A DNA stretch of 64,000 nucleotides, taken from contig VCMS01000001.1 in the NCBI GenBank assembly GCA_022539475.1, positions 620,001 to 684,000 on the forward strand. Reading direction: 5' to 3'. The translations under genes and the position numbers were made by a program. The DNA is from Gracilaria domingensis. Taxonomy: Eukaryota; Rhodophyta; Florideophyceae; Gracilariales; Gracilariaceae. The notes beneath the pieces are model-generated. The model saw only the letters and a program-made list of their open reading frames with translations. It searched no databases and was not told the DNA's origin. Of the stretch, positions 58,773-64,000 are shown piece after piece (within the stretch, counting starts at the first letter, position 1; every line of letters starts with the position of its first letter).

Positions 58773-59672
58773 TCACTTGGCAGACTTCTTGCCTGAACCA
58801 GAAACAATAACACCACTCTTCTTCCAAAACTTGCCTTCAAAACGCTCAGCAGTCGTAAAAGCCGCAGAGAACACCAACACACTAACACCCATATAAACAC
58901 CTCTTGGCACCGCACCCTTGAACAACGCAACAAAACCTTCTGTCTTCATGACCTTGCTAGCGCAGTTCAACGCACCAGAGTATACCCTTGCCACAGAATT
59001 GGCCTTCTGAGCCATTACTCTTGTTCGCACCACATCTAGCGGCGTCGTAACCATGCCCACAGCCGCAGCAATGCATGCACTACCCAAAGTGCCGCGAACA
59101 TCGCGTCGTTTTTGGCGAATCGCAAGCGCCGTGAGCAAAGCAAGATGCGCACCTCGGTACGGAACGTCTCTCAAAAGTTGAGCATTCAATCCAGAATACA
59201 AGCCACCACTCTGAAACGCCGTTCGTACACACGGCTGTACACTCGTTTGCACGCGGAGCTTTATGCTTTCAAACGGCGTCAACCACAGAGCTGCGACACT
59301 ATCCGAGATTAACGCCGCCGTTATCATCCTTCTTCTTTCTGGAACCTGCGTTAGACGATCCTTGAGATGAAGGAATAGTGCGAGCGATACTGCCGTGTAC
59401 GGTATTTGTCCTAGAATAGCGGCGGGGAGTCCTGAAAATGGCGGTGCATTGCGCGCGTAGGCGCCGATAGCACGCACCGATTTGGCGGAGGTTTGTTGGA
59501 GACGGGACTTGAACGTGTCTAACGGGTGAAGCAGCAACACCGAAGCCAGTCGAGCCACAGCGACATTAGGCAACGTACCGTCCTTGACGCTGCCTTGCAC
59601 TGTGTTCCAAAAAGACTGCAGTGACTGCACGACCACGCGCTTCGTATCCGACTGAGGATCGTCCGCTGTCAT
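58773..59672 (-). CDS. Mitochondrial carrier family (SLC25) protein
   Basis: The product is 299 residues, the family's usual length, with three repeats each carrying the Px[DE]xx[KR] signature: HPLDTFKSRLQQ, TPFESIKLRVQT and TPLDVVRTRVMAQ. Related segments FSGLPAAILGQIPYTAV, YSGLNAQLLRDVPYRGAH and ALFKGAVPRGVYMGV end each repeat. Six TM helices are expected in the inner mitochondrial (or plastid envelope) membrane. The first and third repeats recall S-adenosylmethionine-type carriers, but the substrate cannot be fixed by eye. It ends in a Lys-rich tail. It is divergent from the ZIP gene. Confidence 0.9.
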   Translation of the reverse strand: MTADDPQSDTKRVVVQSLQSFWNTVQGSVKDGTLPNVAVARLASVLLLHPLDTFKSRLQQTSAKSVRAIGAYARNAPPFSGLPAAILGQIPYTAVSLALFLHLKDRLTQVPERRRMITAALISDSVAALWLTPFESIKLRVQTSVQPCVRTAFQSGGLYSGLNAQLLRDVPYRGAHLALLTALAIRQKRRDVRGTLGSACIAAAVGMVTTPLDVVRTRVMAQKANSVARVYSGALNCASKVMKTEGFVALFKGAVPRGVYMGVSVLVFSAAFTTAERFEGKFWKKSGVIVSGSGKKSAK

Positions 59673-60126
59673 TTCGGTCAGTGCTGTTCCGCAAGAAAGG
59701 TGTTCCTTCCCAATCGCTGTTTACCCAGAAATAGGAGACCACGGCGCGAATGCCACGCACGCGGCTGTGTTTGAAGTGCCGACCCGAGCGCACCTTGGAG
59801 GGCAGACCCCGAAAACCCTAACCGCCGGAAGGAGCACGGCCAGTGACAGTGAAAGTCGTGCACGACCGGTGGGGGCGGGGGGTGCCGCTTGGCGATGACG
59901 TGTAGGTTGCGACCTGCCATGTGAAAAATCTTGCGCTCGATGATTCTTGGGGCGATTATCGCCGTTTTGTAGATTTGCCGTGGCGCCAAACATTGGTAAC
60001 TTCAGACTGTTATTCCGCCTCCCTATCCACTCTGCCGTGATCAATTCGCCGCCGTTCCGCCTGTCCGAGCAGATTTGATACCGCACAGTAAGATCGTCCC
60101 AGATCTCTGTGCTGCCACTTCCCGCT
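59673..60126. promoter_or_regulatory. Divergent upstream region of carrier and ZIP genes
   Basis: 454 bp between the two start codons, so both promoters should lie here. It contains a G-rich run near 59870 and no recognised element. Confidence 0.35.
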
Positions 60127-61284
60127 ATGACATCTTCACGCGCTTTTACAGCGCTTAGATCTCTCCCGTCATTGCGTCTCACAGCATTGCTGTTCAGTCT
60201 TCTTCTGTTGTACGTCAGCGCAACAGCTCATAAGCACTCGCACTCGCACTCGCATGCGCACTCGCATACGCATCCCCATGCGCACCCGCACACGGCCGAC
60301 GATCATCTTTCTACGTCCCACTGCTCACATACCAACGATGCACACCACGACCAGTCACTGCATACGGACAAATGCCAGTTCACCGAGCCCCACACATCGC
60401 TTCTTCCAGATCTTTTGTTGACATCATTACGTCGCTCACTACAGCCGCTCCACGACTTGCCCCCGGAAACTGCAGCATTCACCGCCTCTCTACTTGCCTC
60501 ATCGGTCTCACTTGTGTCGGTGATACTTCTTCCCTTCTCTGCATCGCTATCGAAGGTGCTACTTCCATTCGCCGCTGGCGCACTTTTGTCAGATCTATGT
60601 AACCACCTATTGCCTCATTTATACGCCGATTCAGCGCCCATTGCGCCGCTTCTTCTCGGCGTCGCCCTGTTTGCACTTCTCGATTCCGTGCTTCAGCGCT
60701 TTTCAGCTCACGATCATGATCATAACGCGTCTTCTACGGAGTCCATGACACCCGATGCACATCACGTTTCTGATCGACAAAGCCGAAAGGATGCGTATAT
60801 CAATCTAGCTGCTGATGCGTTGCACAATTTTTGCGACGGTCTTTCTATTGCCGCTGCTTTCTTAGTTTCATCTTCCATGGGTATAGTGACCACCATGGCA
60901 GTTATTCTGCACGAGATTCCACAGGAGCTTGCTGACTTTGCCGTATTATTAAGAGCTGGATTCAGTCGCCCCTTCGCTTTGTTTGCCAATGTAGTCTGCG
61001 CTTGTACAGCACTCCTTGGTACCCTAGTCGCTCTCAGACTTCGTTCCTTTGCCGAAGACGCGGACAAGTATATCTTACCTTTCGCAGCCGGTGCGTTAAT
61101 GTACATGACCTTCTGCACCGTTTTGCCGCATGTTGTGCTGGATATTTCTAGGCCGGGACACCTTGATGGAAAACAGGTACAGGTCTCCTTTCTTCAGTTT
61201 TGCTTCCGAGCTATCTTTGCATTGGGTTTGGCAGGTACCGGTGTCTTTGTTGTATCTCTCGTTGAACAGGCTCACGAACATTGA
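60127..61284 (+). CDS. ZIP family (SLC39) metal transporter, His-rich
   Basis: The product is 385 residues from the ATG at 60127. A signal sequence (LTALLFSLLLLYVSATA) is followed by a lumenal His-rich run of alternating His with Ser, Ala, Thr and Pro, then DDHLSTSHCSHTNDAHHD. TM4 holds LHNFCDGLSIAAAF and TM5 holds LHEIPQELADFAVLL, the metal-binding helices of the LIV-1 (ZIP7/13) subfamily. A His/Asp loop (SAHDHDHNASS) lies between TM3 and TM4. It probably moves zinc from ER, Golgi or vacuole lumen to the cytosol. Confidence 0.9.
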   Translation: MTSSRAFTALRSLPSLRLTALLFSLLLLYVSATAHKHSHSHSHAHSHTHPHAHPHTADDHLSTSHCSHTNDAHHDQSLHTDKCQFTEPHTSLLPDLLLTSLRRSLQPLHDLPPETAAFTASLLASSVSLVSVILLPFSASLSKVLLPFAAGALLSDLCNHLLPHLYADSAPIAPLLLGVALFALLDSVLQRFSAHDHDHNASSTESMTPDAHHVSDRQSRKDAYINLAADALHNFCDGLSIAAAFLVSSSMGIVTTMAVILHEIPQELADFAVLLRAGFSRPFALFANVVCACTALLGTLVALRLRSFAEDADKYILPFAAGALMYMTFCTVLPHVVLDISRPGHLDGKQVQVSFLQFCFRAIFALGLAGTGVFVVSLVEQAHEH

Positions 61285-61640
61285 AACCATATTCAAGCAT
61301 TCATCATAGGTTAGTACACAAACGAATGTACAGCAGTTCTTATATAGCTTTGTTTCGCAACTTCAATTTGACTAAGAAGCATCTGTGGAAGACATAAGGC
61401 AACCTATATCTCTACTCATGTACAAGAAGACCAGGATGGTTCTAGAGATGATGATTTGCGTTGCGACCCACTTTGTAAAATGTGTTTTTAGCTAACATAC
61501 GAAGGATGGCGCTCGTGTCCAATAGGCTCGATTTCATTTGTGCTCGGGCAGAATTTATCCGGCGCATGCTTTCTGTTGACATCGTACAAGAGTGTATCTC
61601 AGCGAAATCATTAACTCGTACTGCTCTTTATGTTCGAATG
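61285..61640. other. Intergenic, nothing recognised
   Basis: 3' flanks of two convergent genes; no repeat or frame of note. Confidence 0.5.
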
Positions 61641-62060
61641 CTATAGTGTCTGAGTGGCCGCCGGCGCATTGGTGTGTGTCGTTGGTAAGTCAGGTTTTGG
61701 CGTGTTGGTGTTGGTCGTCAATGGGTCAATAGTCCCCGTCACGACTTCATACAAGCCATTATTGTCCGCCTTTTTGAGTTCATCTACCAACGAAAGCTTT
61801 GGAACTTCCTGATTGTTTCCGCTGGATTTGGCAATGGGCTTGTGCTCTCCGCCACTCAAGCTGTACACTCTTGCGTAAACATGCGGACCTGTAGAAATCG
61901 AACGGATGAAAAAAGTATATACGACGGCGATAAGCACAAAAACCAACAAGCGGACACTCCGAGAGAAACGAATTAATCGCCGTTCTCTATGATGACCTGA
62001 AATGCGCGGCCTGCACGTGGGAAGAACGAGAGGGCCCAACAAGATTCGACAATCTTTCAT
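61641..62060 (-). CDS. Small single-TM protein, unknown
   Basis: The product is 139 residues from the ATG at 62060. It has a basic N-terminus (CRPRISGHHRERRLIRFSR), one TM span (LLVFVLIAVVYTFFIRSI) and a Thr/Pro/Asn-rich outer tail ending NAPAATQTL. This layout fits a type II membrane protein, such as a small anchored Golgi or surface protein. No family is recognised. Confidence 0.45.
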   Translation of the reverse strand: MKDCRILLGPLVLPTCRPRISGHHRERRLIRFSRSVRLLVFVLIAVVYTFFIRSISTGPHVYARVYSLSGGEHKPIAKSSGNNQEVPKLSLVDELKKADNNGLYEVVTGTIDPLTTNTNTPKPDLPTTHTNAPAATQTL

Positions 62061-62203
62061 GATGGTGCGGTTATTGTTAGTATAGAAAGTCGGAGCTGAT
62101 CACTAGAGAACAGCAACGAATGCTTGTTCTCATCATTCTTCGATCCGCTCTTCAACGCAAACCTCTCATATAAGGAAGCCTTCTATTATTTCAGTCGTCT
62201 CAG

Positions 62204-63062
62204 TCACCAGTTACCGTACACATCGCCCCCAGGGGCCCCAGTGAAGGTTAATCTTACGCTATATTGGGAGAAGAGCAGGGCAAACTCATCCTTGTTGTTT
62301 CCAGCTAAATTACATAGCACAGATCTTAGAATCCTGATCTGAAACGTCCAGGAGGCAATAGTTTCCATGAAACTCGGAAGGGCGTGATAAAGCCTAGAGA
62401 GTCTTACTGCGATTTCCAGTGGGAAGAGGAAAAGAAGTGTAGGTAAGATTTGAGAGTTTGTCCAATTAGGGGAGAGGTTTTCAACCAGCGATATGTATTG
62501 TCTTGCTTGCCTCATATAAGACCTCCGAATCATGCACGGTACTTGAGGTATTGCAGGCTGGAGCGAAGATTAAGGCCAAGAAAGTTCTTAGGCAATTCGG
62601 GCGGCTTTTCGAACTGGAATGGGAAGTAGACAAGTATTAGGGAGAAGCGTTCATTGTCTGACGTCATCCACATTGAGTTTGTTACTACGGAAAAAACAAG
62701 CAGCCAACCATCGTAGAAATCACAGCACTTGGCTCTGAGCAATTCTAAGCCTTGACCGGTTTCTGTCCCATGAATCATACTGATAAGTGGACGTTGGTTG
62801 AGAACACTGAACTGCATATTCCTGGCACGGCTGCGAAAGGATGATCCAACTTGCAAGGTGTATAGAAAGTGCGATCCAGTTCTACAACACAACTAACCAG
62901 GGGACCTTCAAAGACCTCACTGATATCAACATCCACGTACTGAACGTTGGCGTCCGGAAAGGAATGGTGACGAACTACAGAACCATGTTTCCCCGTCACA
63001 CGTTCCTCGCTCAACGTCCCGTATTCTTGAAACTTGACAATACTTACATATCGCCTGGTCAT
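62204..63062 (-). pseudogene. Possible decayed or multi-exon gene, three overlapping frames
   Basis: Three minus-strand frames follow each other in different phases: 62775-63062, 62530-62892 and 62204-62533. Their products read like protein (DISEVFEGPLVSCVVELDRTF, YFPFQFEKPPELPKNFLGLNLRSSLQYLKY, LSLV-type VENLSPNWTNSQILPTLLFLFPLEIAVRLSRLYHALPSF). The second ends exactly where the third starts (ATGA overlap at about 62530). Very short introns or frameshift decay could explain this. I recognise no family. Confidence 0.3.
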
Positions 63063-64000
63063 ATGAGATCAGATTGAACGTACAATACCGTGGACTAGTG
63101 ATGAAAGGCTTAGCTGTTGTATGACGATGTGAGTATGTGGCTCCTCCTTTCGGCGACAGGGTTCTCTTCGCTCAGTTCGATAGTTAACTGGAGGAAAATA
63201 ATAAATATATGAGGAGGGGGAGGTCTAAGTTTATCTTTTGCGGACTAAGTCGCACATTTGCGTAACTCACCAGACTTGGATTAATACGTTTGTATCAACC
63301 AATCTAGAAAAGAGGACTAGACGCTGTTTAACAGCTATCTTTATACTACTTCACTGCATGCTGCATGAGGATTACAAGTACAACCTGAAGCGTACACAGA
63401 CGTATATTGATAGGAACCTTGTCAGTGCTGTATCAGTCCCTCTCTCCAATATATGCACCAATGCTGAGCGCGTTGCCTTTGCGTTGGGGATAGATGTTTG
63501 ATTCTGATGGAGTACGTATGCAAGCAAAGCAATCCCACTGGATCTCTGGAGAGATGAAATCTCGGTCAAGTATGACAGTCCTTACCGTTGTACTCGGTAC
63601 GCGTACGGGACATATTTTGTCCCACAAAGCCTACGAGGGTTGCAGCAGCGACGAAAGTACATGCATGTTGTACTGGACTCCAGTAATTGGAGTACCATTG
63701 TACGTCGTACAATGTACAACAGCGAGCACGCAAATCCCCAGCCTCCAGAAAAAAAAAATGTGGTCGATTCTCATCCTTTGATGCATCTGCTCGGCACCAA
63801 GCGCATTTGATCACTCGGCCATCCGTCTCTCATTGATGAAGCGAACACATACGCACGGACGCGAGCTCTGAAGGATATCCATAATACCTCTCCAAATCGA
63901 CTTCAGACAAGATCCTTGCTACCTTGTTTTCTTTGGGTCAAAAACCGAGGTTCATGACAGCGATATCGTCCTAGTGAGTGAATTTGCACCGATCGCGGCT
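63063..64000. other. Unassigned end region
   Basis: Short frames only. A GTAC-rich stretch near 63690-63720 contains CATTGTACG/CGTACAATG around one base. No gene or RNA is recognised. Confidence 0.4.

Overview
The window is nuclear DNA of a eukaryotic alga, most likely a unicellular mesophilic red alga of the Porphyridium type (inference). The evidence is a plastid-targeted CpeT/CpcT-type phycobilin lyase, a plastid double-domain co-chaperonin Cpn20, a homogentisate prenyltransferase with a transit-like leader and a uroporphyrinogen-III methyltransferase, next to cytosolic eukaryotic genes (RPL10, profilin, APC11, TGS1, a MAP kinase). Genes are compact and mostly intronless. The few introns I can place (cytidine deaminase, RPL10, a two-TM protein, uracil phosphoribosyltransferase) are about 100-170 nt, with GT...AG ends and, in two cases, a TACTAAC branch site. 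Base composition is patchy: very GC-rich blocks at 0-3.5, 29-32.4 and 46.4-49.6 kb alternate with AT-richer stretches.

Layout. 0-16.3 kb: end of an unknown gene, a CTC1-like telomere protein, cytidine deaminase, RPL10, the U-box cyclophilin PPIL2, an MTG1/RbgA GTPase, and a GT61-like glycosyltransferase whose frame is broken near its 3' end. 17.3-20.7 kb: the left arm of a large inverted duplication. 21.1-34.8 kb: the loop between the arms, with a TPR/J-domain chaperone, the overlapping pair APC11-TGS1, a chorein-N protein, a divergent MAP kinase with an altered catalytic loop and a shifted frame, a multi-pass membrane protein and a two-TM protein. 34.8-38.2 kb: the right arm. 39-45 kb: Cpn20, a secreted beta-propeller, profilin and the CpeT-like lyase. 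45.4-50.8 kb: two tandem F-box/LRR paralogues, UPRT and the siroheme methyltransferase. 51-64 kb: a plastid-targeted PGY-repeat protein, an acidic coiled protein, a CaMK-type kinase, homogentisate prenyltransferase, an SLC25 carrier, a ZIP transporter and poorly defined small genes.

The most unusual structure is the inverted duplication of about 3.4 kb (17.33-20.74 and 34.81-38.17 kb). It carries an EMAP-II-type tRNA-binding protein with an FN3-like N-terminus, a CCHC zinc-knuckle ORF and a small ORF. The right copy looks intact and the left copy is rearranged: lost start, nonsense codon, and a 35-bp piece flipped at its tip. Other notable signals are four long, nearly perfect palindromes with centres of 1-3 nt, an identical 15-bp palindrome on both sides of the APC11-TGS1 pair, and the overlap of those two genes. 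The genes are mostly unrelated housekeeping functions and I see no single pathway cluster.
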